Positions 35,597 to 47,142 of a DNA stretch of 64,000 nt are shown here, piece by piece. Both the position numbers and the translations under genes were made by a program. Source of the stretch: Allacma fusca (Eukaryota; Arthropoda; Collembola; Symphypleona; Sminthuridae); NCBI GenBank assembly GCA_947179485.1, contig OX359250.1:16350539-16414538 (forward strand). Direction: 5' to 3'. The notes beneath the pieces are model-generated. The model ran no database searches and had not been told where the DNA came from. It worked only from the letters and a program-made list of their open reading frames with translations. Positions within the stretch are counted from its first letter, which is position 1; each line of letters opens with the position of its first letter.

Positions 35597-36650
35597 CCAG
35601 AGACGGAAAACGTTTTTGAAAACCATTTTTGAATAACGTTATCAACGGAAAAATGAGCAAACGGGTTTTGAAGAACAAACGAAAACGCTAAAGTAGTAAT
35701 TTGGTCGACAAAAACGAAACGAAAAATAAATTAGCACAAAAATGTAGGAGATTTTAATAAAAATCATGCGTTTAAGTTGTGTTCGTAGATCACGGTTCAG
35801 AAAAAAATATCTGGGAAACGTATAATTCTCGGTAAGTTGCGTTGAACACTAGTGTTTTTCACTACAGACAAGTTCTGTTCTATATCACTTGGTGGTATTC
35901 TTTAGCTCGAGTTGGCTGATTAGAACAAAGTGCCTTTTTTAAATTTCCGTGTAAAGATTTCAAACTACAGAGCTAGTATTGATGGATTCAAAAGTGACAT
36001 AAAAATTTGTATTTATGTTATATCCATGAAGTTTAACCTATCAATTAAAATTTGTATTTGTACCGGGTAGTACCAAATATTTGTGGAGATTTTCGTGCAG
36101 ATTTTTATGGAATTTTATTTGTTGAATTCTGACACAGCAGCCTTCTTGATAGTTGGTCACAGAACCTAAACTAACAGGTTCATGTCTCCAAGCCATGGCA
36201 GACAACAGGTCGTTCTCGTGACAACAGTATATATGTATATAATAAATATGGAAGAATGTGTGACTTTTATTTCCCTTCGTCACTTTAGATGAGATGTCAA
36301 CGCACTTATACCACTGAAAGGTGCATGTAGGAACAAGAACTAAAAGATATTGTGAGTGTGTAATCCCACAGACTCACCTCACCCAGAATCGGGCACTGAA
36401 TACGCACGCACACAAACAATAAATTTTTAGTTTGGCCCGGGTGACGTCACATGACCTACAAATAAAAATTAATGAAAATGTAGGCGAAATGTAAACAAAA
36501 CTTGTTTACATTTCCCAGAAAACCTAGGATAGTGGTTACTGAGTCGGAAAACAAGTGAGGTGCGCCGTAAGGGCGAACGCATCAAAACGCCCTTCTGTTC
36601 TGATAATTCTACTGATAATTTTTCAATCGTTTCTCAATTTTCCGTTTCTA
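35597..36650. mobile_element. Probable non-autonomous hAT-like element with AAAACG motifs
   Basis: The left end CCAGAGACGGAAAACG and the inverted right end TAGAAACGGAAAATTG agree at 11 of 13 core bases. The flanks TACGATTT (35589-35596) and AACGATTT (36651-36658) match at 7 of 8. The interior includes a perfect 13-bp-stem hairpin at 36486-36514. Confidence 0.5.
36486..36514. repeat. Perfect 13-bp-stem hairpin
   Basis: GAAATGTAAACAA and its reverse complement are separated by three bases, inside the 35597-36650 element. Confidence 0.85.
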
Positions 36651-36968
36651 AACGATTTTGTTTCCGCAGATATTCGGTTAAGCAAATGATTGAAAGGAAT
36701 AATCGAAGGAATCGAGTGAAACAATTAAAAGGGTAACGAAATTTTATTTACACACAAGAGCACTAATTTTATACGTCATATGTCGTTGACTGGTCATAAG
36801 AGAGTCCCTTATTACCATAATTTTTATCATAGGAAAAATTATTAGAAACTTCACATTACAAGAATTTTCATTATCAATTACCCACAATAATTGTTGCATA
36901 TTACATATTATTAGAAATACTGTTTAATAAAAGAGAAAGAATGGAATTTAAAGTTTTAAAAAGAATAA

Positions 36969-37370
36969 TTGAAACTTGTCACAATAATTGCCGTCACAAC
37001 AGATTTTATTCCAAGTAATTCCAGCAAATCAATTAAGTTTCCGAGGCGTAACATCGGCCCTCTACGTCAGCTCAATAAGCCTGACATTTTATGGAATATT
37101 TACGTCAATGGAAAAATCCATAGTCTTAGTGCTCTCGTTGATACTGGAGTTAACATTAGCTTTATTAGTCCCTTATTATTGGAGAAGAATTCTAATAGCT
37201 TCACAATTCTAAAATGTTCTCAGCCTATGAGAATTTCATTATCTGGTAATGAAAATCAAGATATCCTTATAAATTAATGACCTAGGGATGGAGTTTGTGG
37301 CTATTAAACTTTCGCGCTCTACTCTAAAGATCAGCACCCAAGATTTAGAAATACAATGTATCCCGGCCAT
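36969..37370 (+). pseudogene. Gypsy retropepsin fragment (left part of a split element)
   Basis: The aspartic protease active site is visible as ALVDTGVNISFIS. The frame stops at 37277, but reading continues downstream (MEFVAIKLSRSTLKI...) up to the MITE at 37371. The later protease motif VIGLDIL is found only at about 43204-43222, past the MITE and Helitron, so this is the left side of one interrupted Gypsy element. Confidence 0.72.
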
Positions 37371-37580
37371 TACTATATTATTTCACTATAGCCAAGCAAG
37401 CCGGTGGTATACAGCAAGCAAGCCGAGAAGAGAAGCACAGCTGCACAGCGAGCTGAGCTGAAACTCTATTGCAGAGGAGAGCTTTTTCAGCTCGCTGTGC
37501 TTCTAGCGGCAGCGGCTTGCTCTTGCTTGCTTTATACTATATCACCGGCTTGCGTCGCTATATAGTGAAATAGTATACTA
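37371..37580. mobile_element. MITE with long terminal inverted repeats
   Basis: Both ends read inward as TA..TAT.TATTTCACTATAG followed by CAAGCCGGTG and AGCAAGCAAG. The arms pair over most of the 210-bp element around a short loop near 37470. No coding capacity; family unknown. Confidence 0.75.
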
Positions 37581-37833
37581 CATAGAGCAATGAGCAATCC
37601 TCTTACAATTAATTACACCACATCGTGCATTGTATATATGCTTGAATCGGAAAACTTCACTCCTGTTTTTTTTCCACGCCATTCACCATTCTCATAACGA
37701 CCTTACCGAATCACGTATACCGATGACCGATCCATTCGAACTTTTACTGAAGTTTTCAACATTCCCATGTCTCCAATCCTTTTTAGGTAAGATATATTTG
37801 GTTTCGTTTCTATTTTCCCGTTTGCATTTATTA

Positions 37834-37867
37834 AATTTGTGTTAATATAATAAGATTAACACAAATT
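37834..37867. repeat. 13-bp-stem hairpin
   Basis: AATTTGTGTTAAT (37834-37846) pairs perfectly with 37855-37867 across an 8-nt loop. It lies between the MITE and the minisatellite, in DNA that may be the Helitron's 5' region. Confidence 0.7.
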
Positions 37868-37984
37868 ATGTGTTGTTTCAATTTTGGGACGGATACGATA
37901 TGTACTCGGAATTTTGGAATGAATATCGGGGAAATAAAATTTGTAATTGTTTATATTTTTTATATTTCAGAGTACGGGTGACGG

Positions 37985-38660
37985 TATTGAACCAAACCAA
38001 CGAGTTGGGTTGATCAGCTGGTATTTACCGCAGTTGGAGAGCTGGTGAGGCCCTTTGGTTTTACCAAGGGTGGAGAGTGGTTGAGACCCATTGGTGTTGG
38101 GGAGTTGAGTTGACCTGTTGGTTTACCACAGGTGGAAAGTGGTTGAGACCCATTGGGGTTGGGGAGTTGAGTTGACCTGTTGGTTTACCAAGGGTGGAGA
38201 GTGGTTGAGACCCATTGGTGTTGGGGAGTTGAGTTGACCTGTTGGTTTACCAAGGGTGGAGAGTGGTTGAGACCCATTGGTGTTGGGGAGTTGAGTTGAC
38301 CTGTTGGTTTACCACAGGTGGAAAGTGGTTGAGACCCATTGGGGTTGGGGAGTTGAGTTGACCTGTTGGTTTACCACAGGTGGAAATTGGTGGAGACCCA
38401 TTGGTTTACCAATGGTGAAACATTTGGTACACCCATTGGTTTTACCAAGGGTGGAGGGTTGTTTTGACCCACTGGCTCAACCGAATGTGAGTTGAGTTGA
38501 CCTGTTGGTTTAACACAGGTGGAAATTGGTTGCCACCAGTTTGTTCAACTGAATCCGAGTTCAGTTCACATGTTGGTTCGACCACAGGTGAAAATTAGTT
38601 CCGATCCATTGGTTCAACCTAAGGAAGTAGAACTGAGTTGGCATATTGTTTCAACCGAAA
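37985..38660. repeat. Minisatellite, unit about 62 bp
   Basis: The unit contains GAGTTGAGTTGACCTGTTGG, TTTACCA(A/C)(A/G)GG, TGGTTGAGACCCATTGG and GTTGGG. The central four or five copies are nearly identical and the edges degrade. It sits just upstream of the Helitron coding region; tandem arrays near the 5' end are known in several Helitron families. Confidence 0.88.
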
Positions 38661-38701
38661 GAGAGAACCTGTTAATTTAGAATTTAACATGGCAAATAAT
38701 A

Positions 38702-39617
38702 ATGCTTAAAAAAAGCAGAAAACAATCGTTTCCAATCAATACGGTTTTGGAATCTGCAATCATTTGCGAAATAGATCAAAATGAAAGTCAGCAGGGAAGT
38801 TCGAGAAATTTTACGACTGATGAGCCATTGCAAACAATGATAAATGCTGAGCGGCGAAGAAAGGCGGCCGGAATGCGAGTTTCAAGAGCTAACGAAACAT
38901 TAACACAGAGAAATGAGAGACTAAGAAAGACAGCCGAAAGGCAACATGTTTCGAGAATTACAGAAACTTTAGAAGATAGAAACATAAGGCTTACCGCGCG
39001 TAGAGCTGTCAGACAAAATGTTTCTTTGGTGGAAAATGAAACACACGAAGAACGTCGTGATAGGCAACGAGCGGCTACTACAAATAGAATTCGGAACAAT
39101 CACCAGTTATATAACGCTGCAGTTGAACAATTAGCTGAAAATCAAGTTGACGAGCATAGCTGCGGTACACTTGCTAATAGTTGCGAGTTCTGCGGTGCCA
39201 AGTATTTTTCAATTGAATTAAACAACCAACAAATTCACAGCTTGCTGTAAGCAAGGCACGGTCATACTGGAGAAGATTAAATAACCTCCCGAATTGTTAC
39301 TAAATTTATTTACAAATGCTGATCAACATTCAAAGAACTTTTTTCAAAACACACGATGTTTTAATAGTGCTCTTGCACTGGCCTCCATGGGGGCAAAAAT
39401 AGATTCGCGGATGAATCACGGTCGTGGTCCATATGTGTACAAAATTCATGGACAAGTTTATCATTCTGCGTCTCCTTTGCACCCAGTTCAAGGCGAAGCG
39501 CCAAAATATGCCCAGCTTTATATACTGGATCCCGAAGAGGCATTTAGAGCTAGAATGAGCGTAGATGCTAACAGGGACTGCAATCCAGATTTGATGAAAC
39601 AACATTCCGTTTGCTAA
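38702..39617 (+). pseudogene. Helitron N-terminal region
   Basis: The first part has Arg/Glu-rich repeats (RNERLRKTAERQ, EERRDRQR) and a CEFCGAKYF zinc-like motif typical of Helitron proteins. The frame shifts near 39243. A stop follows at about 39285, then LLNLFTNADQHSKNF and a conserved block ending DLMKQ, where a second shift occurs near 39600. Confidence 0.82.
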
Positions 39618-39621
39618 GCTA

Positions 39622-40712
39622 ATGAATGTCACACTTATGGAGTACTACTCCTACAGATTTTCCATTCGAAATGAGTACAATCCATTTTTAATGGGTGGAA
39701 AGCTAACTCAGCAAATAGCAGTTGACGCATACTCTAAAGCTGAAGCAAGTCGATTGCAATGGATTCGGACGCATCAGAAGGACCTTCGTGTTGATTTGTA
39801 CACGGGGCTACTTGATAATATGGAAAATAGAGCCAGTAGTGAAGGAATAAAAGCGGGAAAAGCTGTAATATTGCCCAGTAGTTTCTTGGAAAGTCTAAGA
39901 AATATGCAGCAGTTATACCAGGACGCAATGGCAATTGTTAGAAAATATGGCAAACCAGACTTATTTCTAACAATGACAACAAACCCTAAGTGGAAAGAAA
40001 TAACTGAAAATTTGCTCCCAGGACAAATTGCCAGTAATCGCCCTGATTTAATTGCAAGGGTTTTCAACATGAAAGTTTACGAATTGTTGAAAGAAATTAA
40101 AAATGATAATATTCTAGGTGCTGTTGTTGCCTATGTTTATACAATTGAGTACCAAAAAAGATCACTCCCGCACATTCATATGCTTATAATATTGCATGAA
40201 GACTACAAACCAAAATCAACAGAGTTGATTGATAAATACATCTCTGCAGAAATACCTGACAAAGAAACGAACCCTCGACTGTTTGACAACGTAATAAAGC
40301 ACATGATTCATGGTCCGTGTGGAAATCTTAATCAGCGCTCTCCATGTATGGACAATGACAAATGTATAAAAAAAAAGTCATTTTGCAACGATACAATTGC
40401 TAACAAGGATGGTTACCCTGTATACCTTAGAAGAGAGGGAACACCACTAATTGTGAATGATAAGCCAATCGATAATCGTTGGGTAGTACCATATAATGCG
40501 TATTTGCTGTTGAGATTTAACTGTCACATTAATCTCGAAATTTGTGCGAGCGTGAACAGTATAAAATACCTATTAAGTATGTCTACAAAGGATATGACTG
40601 CGCAAACATTGAAATTGTTGACACAGTAAATGGACAAGATTATTTAAATCATTTTTAGATTCAAGGTATGTTTGTGCGCCAGAAGCACTGTGGAGATTAT
40701 TTTGTTTTAAGA
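39622..40712 (+). pseudogene. Helitron Rep (HUH endonuclease) region
   Basis: It contains MEYYSYRFSIRNEYNPFL, LFLTMTTNPKW and the HUH metal site as LPHIHMLI. The tyrosine block KYVYKGYD is out of frame: a one-base loss near 40573 shifts the reading, and another near 40650 shifts it again before the helicase. The nicking Tyr segment survives in DNA but not in one frame. Confidence 0.88.
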
Positions 40713-42862
40713 TGCACGATAAATCGCACGCTATAATCAGATTACAAGTACATTTGGAGAAATTTCACAATGTTTACTTTAAAGACGGCGAAGAAAACGC
40801 TTTGCAAAGTAAGACCGAAACAACTTTAACAGATTACTTCCATTTAAATGAAAGGTGTCTACATGCAAGTCAATTTTTATACCCTGAAATACCAAATAAT
40901 TTGGTGTTTTCTAAACACAAGAAATGGGAGCTTCGACAAAAGAATTATGATGGAGTCATAGCAAGAATGTACTCAGTTAGTCCTTCAGACCAGGAGCGAT
41001 ATTTTCTCAGAATGCTATTACTTAATGTTCGTGGAGCCACAAGTTATGAAAACTTGCGAACTGTAAATGGTGTTACCTACAGCACATTTAAAGAAACAAC
41101 GAAAATGTTGGGTTTGTTAGCCGATGACAGTGAATGGGAAAAAGCTCTGCGGGATGCAGCAGTGTATGCAATGCCTTGCTCAATGCGCCAACTCTTCGCC
41201 TATATTTGCATATTTGGAAACCCTGAAAACGCGTTGCAACTTTGGGAAGGGTTTAAACAGGCCTTGACAGAGGATTTTGTCCTATCATTAGATGTTTACA
41301 AGTCAGAAAATGCTGCCCTGGCAGATATAGAACAGGTCCTTCTCCTTCATGGAAAAAATAATGAGTATTATTCATTACCTAAACCTGTAAGATTGGAACA
41401 GAGTTTATACGATTTTGATTGTGAAATTGAAGTCCAACAGGGGGAGATAGATTATGCAAAATTGAATGAGATGCAAAAGCATGCTTTTGATTTAGTAATG
41501 TCTGCAATCGATGATGACGGTAGTCAACAACGTTGTTTTTATCGGGATGGGGTTGGCGGAGCCGGAAAATCCTTCACTTTTAACGTTCTCCTGAACAAAT
41601 TGAGAGGCAGGGGTGCTGCTCTTCTATGTTAAAGGAAAGGCGTTTCTGCTAATTTATTAAAGGGTGGTAGAACTGTACATTCCATGTTCAAATTACCGGT
41701 CCCTTTTGTGGAAACTTCAGTTCCTAACATTAGGGGCGCATCTTATGATGCTAAGATCTTAAAAGCTGCAAAATTGATTCTTATTGATGAAGTTACCATG
41801 TTGTCTAATCTTATTCTAAATGAAATTGATAGATATCTTAAAGAACTGATGCAATCAGATAAACCATTTGGTGGTAAAGTCATTCTTTTAGGTGGTGACT
41901 GGAGGCAATGTTTAAATGTTGTTAAGCATGGAAATAGAGTTTCTAAAATAGAATCATGTTTAATAAATAGCCGCGTATGGCCATTATTCAAACAAATAAA
42001 GCTCACACAAAATATGAGGACCGAACCTGATCAGATTTCATTTTCTAACTGGCTGTTGAAGCTTGGTAATGGTGAGGTTTTAAATTCTTTCGGTTTACCC
42101 GAGGAGAAAGTTGAAATACCTGAGGACTTTATTTGTGTAGGATCATTGGTAGAAGAGATATTTGGTGCAAGTTTTAGTGCCGTGGATGCAACTGAATTCA
42201 CCAAAAGAGCAATTTTATGTTCTAAGAATGATGATACCATAAGTCTTAATGAAGATGTCTTAGGTAGATTAAATGGTGATCCAAAAACATACTATAGTAT
42301 TGACAGTTTGGTATCAGATGATGAACAAGAACAATTAAACTTTCCGCAGGAGTTTCTGCATTCGCTTACGCCGACAGGAATGCCTCCACATAGACTTATT
42401 TTAAAAGTTGGAGCAATTATTATGCTTTTGAGAAATTTAAATACCAGGAAAGGATTATGTAATGGTACAAGGCTCATAGTTAAGAATTTGGCGAATAATG
42501 TCATTCATGCACAAATTCTAACAGGAAGTGCCCAAGGAGATATAGTATTCATACCTCGAATTGACTTGATTCCGTCTGACCCGGACATTCCATTTACACT
42601 CAAAAGACGACAGTTTCCTATAAGAGTAAGTTTTGTAATGACTATTAATAAAAGTCAGGGACAAACATTTCATCGCTTGGGAATATATTTACCGTCACCT
42701 GTTTTTACACACGGCCAATTATATGTTGCATTTTCAAGAGCAACATCAGGAAGAAAAGTTAAAATAAAAATAGTTGATACTGAACATCAAGGAGAGATAA
42801 TTGTTGGCAGAAATAAAACATTTACAACAAACGTTGTATTTAAGGAAGTTTTTAATCAATAA
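40712..42862 (+). pseudogene. Helitron Pif1-like helicase region
   Basis: It opens in Helitron linker sequence (YFLRMLLLNVRGATSYENLR) and carries Walker A DGVGGAGKSF near 41552, an in-frame TAA at 41630, then Walker B LILIDEVTML, GGDWRQ, TINKSQGQT and the final LYVAFSRATS. Removing the one stop leaves a complete superfamily-1B helicase in one frame. Confidence 0.9.
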
Positions 42863-43085
42863 CTTAACACATTTATAAATTAATGCGAGACTAACTCCCA
42901 GCCGCGATCTACGGATCAAACATGGGGCATGGGCAGGGCCTTGGTGGGAAGTTCCCAAGTGCGCTCAACCATGATATTTTACAGGGTTTGTTTTCTGTTT
43001 TGTAAATAAAACTCATCAAGCAGCACACATCATTCAAAAAACATCGTTTTGCCGTTTGAATGTTGCCTTACACTTGAGCAATTCT

Positions 43086-43111
43086 CCCTGCTGAGCAGGG
43101 CTTTCTACTAG
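43086..43111 (+). other. Helitron 3' terminal hairpin and CTAG end
   Basis: A 6-bp stem with a 3-nt loop, 7 bases of spacer, then CTAG with T as the next host base. Confidence 0.8.
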
Positions 43112-44405
43112 TCCTTATTACTCATTGTAACAAAACATGTGTCCGCGCAAAGCGCCGGTTATTTCAATTGGGTATTCTATATTCTCCAGAACTTGTTGTT
43201 TGAAATTGTTATTGGTTTAGACATATTGTCAAGTGTCCAGGCTCATATAGTCTAGCAAATGTCAGGCATATCTTCCCAATAACATTTTCCAATGATATTT
43301 TCCTTTAAATCAATTTCCATACTTAAGCCTACACCTGTACAACCAAAGTTCGCTGCTAAAACTAAATCAAACTCCACTTCTTCATGTTCTGTTAAGTCCC
43401 ATATTAGTGCAAGTTCTATGCGTTCTGAAACCAAGTGTGTTTACGACACTTAAAAATCACCACACCGGTGAGGTTTCTCTTGCTAGAATTCCCTCTAGAT
43501 GTCGAAATAATAGATCGTACCAGATTCCTATGTATGGTGCTCGAATAGTCAAACTTCTTTGTAACTCAAACTACGACGTAGATGGCGTAGTGTGGGCTAA
43601 CAAGGAATTATTTTTAAATTATGGGTTACTTCAAACATCGTATCTTACGCACGATAATAATTTATTTATATTTCCAATATAATGATGAACCTATAACACT
43701 TCGAGCTACCTCATTCCTCGCATCCTCTGATGTCTACTACGTTACATTTGCGACAGACCTCACAGCATGAATTACCCAAAGGACAGCTCACGGACCAAAT
43801 CTCAATTTTCGTCAGTTTAATTTATCCCCAACTCTGTCTAATGATCAGAAGAATCAAATTATTCATATCATTCGTAAACATACTTGTGCTTTTGCGTGGT
43901 CTGATGCAGACATCGGTAATATTACAGACGACCAGGGGAGAAACATTTCATGTAAAGTTGATTTATTAGATACGACTCTAGTTCAGCGCTCTCCTTCCCG
44001 CAATTCCACTCAAAATGAAAAGGTTATTTCAGACCATATTGAGCGTGATAAGAAGTTAGACTTGCTATAACCATGCATTGGACCGTATGCTTCCCCTATA
44101 TTAGTTGTTCCTCGTAAGTAAGGACCCCAGAGTCGTCTACGATTTACGTGAAGTTAATTTGAAAGGTCATTTCCGGCCAATAACTTCCAAAAGCAAATTC
44201 ATTTTTAAGGAGCTGCTTATTTTTGCGACATATTGGCTTTGGTCACACATGATGAATTATTATGACCATCTCGCGCTCCTTTGGGTTTGAAAAATTCCAG
44301 ATGGGATTTAGGAAGATTTTCCCCAAGGTAGTTTATCCTTGGATAGCATTCTATGTAGATGATGCTGGTTTTTTCGGTTTTACTTTTGCCCATATGTACG
44401 CTTAG
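43112..44405 (+). pseudogene. Gypsy retrotransposon relic (right part: end of protease to RT)
   Basis: It resumes with VIGLDILSSVQ (end of retropepsin), then scattered frames: VDGVVWANKELF, CAFAWSDADIGN, IGPYASPILVVPRK (just before RT) and WIAFYVDDAGFF (RT active site, about 44340-44375). Many stops and shifts. Order and strand match the protease piece at 36969, so both halves likely belong to one element. Confidence 0.72.
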
Positions 44406-44416
44406 CCTTACATTTT

Positions 44417-45047
44417 GTGAAAGTCAAGATAAGTTGAGGGTGAGAGGAATAACCTTTATTAAAAGTAAAAGTAGGGTTGGTAGGAATAAATATAAGCAAT
44501 ATAGTGGTAGATAAAAGGAATTATCTGGAATAAAAATATTTTTAAGAAATTTTTTAAAAACGATAAAAAATAAACGCCAATAAAACCACAGTAGTGAAAA
44601 TTAAGTAGAACTGGGGACAGATGAGATATAATTTTGATATCTTGATAGATGTTTCGAGTGAATTGAAATATGTGTGTATTTGTATAACATAAGTACAAGA
44701 ACAAATAGCACGAATTAGAATATGAAGTAGTGTTTCATTCACAAAAAACTATCTAAGATTATATATTATTTTCAAGCTTACAGAACAAGGTACCTCTAGA
44801 AGTTAAAGGTTTGGACGAACGGAAGTTGCATATGACTAGTCTAAGCTAGGATATCGAAATATGTCCGATCTGTCCATCTTCTGATTGCAGACATATACTA
44901 ACTTACTTATTCTTCCAATGCGTATGTAACTATCGGGACGCTATTTGATTACATGACGGTCCTTGCATAGCTACATTAAGCGACAAGTGGAATGTTTGGA
45001 TGGTGATATGGTGGAGCAACTCACTTTCTGATTTACAATAAGTGTAA
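44417..45047 (-). mobile_element. LTR-like dispersed repeat, copy 1
   Basis: Diverged copy of 54414-55136. Shared blocks are CTTTATTAAAAG, CAGAACAAGGTA, TGTCCGATCTG and GATTTRCAATA. On the minus strand the repeat begins near TG in the better copy, ends near CTTTCACA and carries an AATAAAAG signal, like a solo LTR. Confidence 0.5.
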
Positions 45048-45205
45048 GTAGTTGTAATAATCTTGATCTTTCACATATTCAACTAGTATATACAAGAACT
45101 TTATTTCGTATGATTTTTTTTGGAAGTAGCCATTACTAACTCAATATACTATTTGACAAGGTATTTATTATTAGTAAAATATTGAAATGTTTACGGCAAA
45201 ACTAA

Positions 45206-47142
45206 TTAAACATTATTGTATAAGTGATTATGACATATGAATGCACCACTTTTTAAAACTATTGATACACGAATTTTAAACGTATGTATAAAATTCATGA
45301 AGAACTTTGAGATTGTCCCTCTATCACCAATGTAAGGACCAATAGTTTCAACATTTTTAACATCAAAATTAGATTTAAAGTAAGGAATGCATGGGTCATA
45401 AATTGATTTCTTCTGTTGATTCACTTGGTCTGCTTGATTGATCTTCCATTCTGATGGTTGGGTCAATAATAAAAGCTGTTTTAGTTCTCATGTCCACTGC
45501 AAACCCTTCTACTTCTTCCATTTAAGTTTTCACAATATACATCTTCAACCTTAAAGACTCCTTCTTTCGGGTTTTTTGCCAACATATATCTGATGGTGTG
45601 ATGAACATTTGTTTGATGAATATCTGGAACATTTGCTAAGGATGTGACCTAAGCTTTCACACTCGCAGCAATAACGGCAGCGGTTATTTCCTTGACTAAA
45701 TCCGGGATTCGAACTAGTGCTGTCCATGGGAACGGAAATTTGGTACCCATACCTGTTCCTGTACCTGTACCCATTTTGTCAGGAACTAACGCAATGGTCC
45801 TGTCCCTGTTCCCATAAAAATGGGTACCCATTCAAAGTTCCTGGACCTGTTCCTGCAGGAACAGGAATGTTCCTGTTCCTGTTCCCAAAAGTACATAAAG
45901 ACTAGCAGAAAAGTACAGCCTACACATTTATGCACCAGGTAACTCTATTTATGCATCGATTAAAAAAAACCAAATATCAAATCGACTTTATTAAACATAA
46001 ATAACAGCACACAGTTTCTCCAATACCTTCAGCTACTCGAATTTAAATGATAATTCGGTAACAGTCATTAAACTAATCATCGCAGAGCAAAGTACAGTAG
46101 TAACTGAAGTTAGCCAAGACAAGTAGCACTTTCAATATACTTTTGCTGAACTAACAAGGATAAAAGTACGCTGGAGTTTTCTAAGCTACAATTTTGGGTT
46201 AAAGTTCATGAGTGTTCCATTTTTGTCACGTGTTAAATAATAATTATTTATTATTTTGTTAGAAAATAACGTGAGAAAGAGTAACTTATTTGACATGTTG
46301 CGACGTACTTTTAAAATAATATTTTATTTGTGAGGTATTTTTACATTATAAACTTCATGCGAATACCAGGTATGTACACGTTTTGTTCCTGTTCCCACAC
46401 CCGCTTTTGTTCCCATATTTTGGGAACAATTTCTATGTTCCCAAACGTTCCCAAAGTGTTTTGGGAACAAAGTTTGTGTTCCCGTACGCACCCGTTCCTG
46501 TTCCTGTTCCCAAAAACCTGGGTGTCTCCTGTTCCCATGGACAGCACTAATTCTAACGTACTGGTAAAACATTTGCAGTCATTTTAATTGCATTTGTCCA
46601 TTCTGAGGTAGACAAACCACGTTTATTTGTTAGCCATGAATTTGCAGATGAGTATTCTGCAAACTGCTGAACTCCTTTTTCTTTGGTACGTAATAACTGG
46701 GACTACGTAAAGATTGATCTTTCCAATCAGAAGATCAATGTGCATCTATAGAATCAATTTCTAGAGATGCAATAAATTCATCTGAGAGGCCTAATTTGGA
46801 TAAGCATTCTTGTTTTTCGGTGAAGGTCGCGAACTAATTTTAAAACCTGGATATTTGATTTTTCAAGATAACTGCCGGCATTATATGCTTGTATATCAGC
46901 TTCCCATGTGGTTATTATTATGTCAACTGTATCTGAGGAGTTAGTATGGGTTATAACATACAGTCCATCGGATATTTTATAGGTTTCCCTTTAAAAATAA
47001 CAGATTCTTGTTCGCGCCTTCGATAGACAAGATAACCATTTTCATTTTCATTTGTAACAGTACTAAAAATCTTCAGAAATTGCTTGGTCTCCTGTAGCCA
47101 GGCATGGTATGTATTCTGGTTACTACATGATCCGCGAAACAA
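45206..47142 (-). pseudogene. Retrotransposon relic with restriction-like endonuclease (R4/Utopia-like)
   Basis: The minus strand reads frames resembling the region after RT (LSKLGLSDEFIASLEID, PDLVKEITAAVIAA), then EVEGFAVDMRTKTAFIIDP and KKSIYDPCIPYFK, then VETIGPYIGDRGTISKFF. The run of Asp near IIDP and the downstream Lys/GTI segment resemble the restriction-like endonuclease end of R4/Utopia non-LTR elements. It has multiple shifts and is split by the hAT-like element at 45715-46549. The family is assigned from memory of such motifs. Confidence 0.55.
45715..46549. mobile_element. Non-autonomous hAT-like element with GTTCCTGTTCCC repeats, 8-bp TSD
   Basis: The ends TAGTGCTGTCCATGGGAAC and the inverted TTAGTGCTGTCCATGGGAAC are nearly identical. 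The flanks ATTCGAAC (45707-45714) and ATTCTAAC (46550-46557) match at 7 of 8. GGAACAGG/GTTCCC units are concentrated at both ends with unique AT-rich DNA between. Minus-strand retrotransposon sequence resumes across it. Confidence 0.82.

Larger units (their letters stand above)
38702..43111 (+). mobile_element. Decayed RepHel Helitron with recognisable 3' terminus
   Basis: It encodes Helitron-like N-domain, Rep and helicase segments in order. The 3' end shows the family signature: a hairpin CCCTGC-TGA-GCAGGG (43086-43100), then CTAG at 43108-43111 followed by T. The 5' TC terminus was not identified and lies left of 38702, perhaps left of the minisatellite. Several frameshifts and stops make the copy non-autonomous today. 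Confidence 0.88.

Noticed and set aside
38304-38495. Trp/His-rich 63-codon frame
   Set aside because: Translation of the 62-bp minisatellite; the unit length is not a multiple of three, so the frame cannot be kept.
45700-45720. tRNA B-box-like AGTTCGAATCCCGG on the minus strand
   Set aside because: It is formed by the hAT-like element's end and target duplication; no A box or cloverleaf surrounds it.
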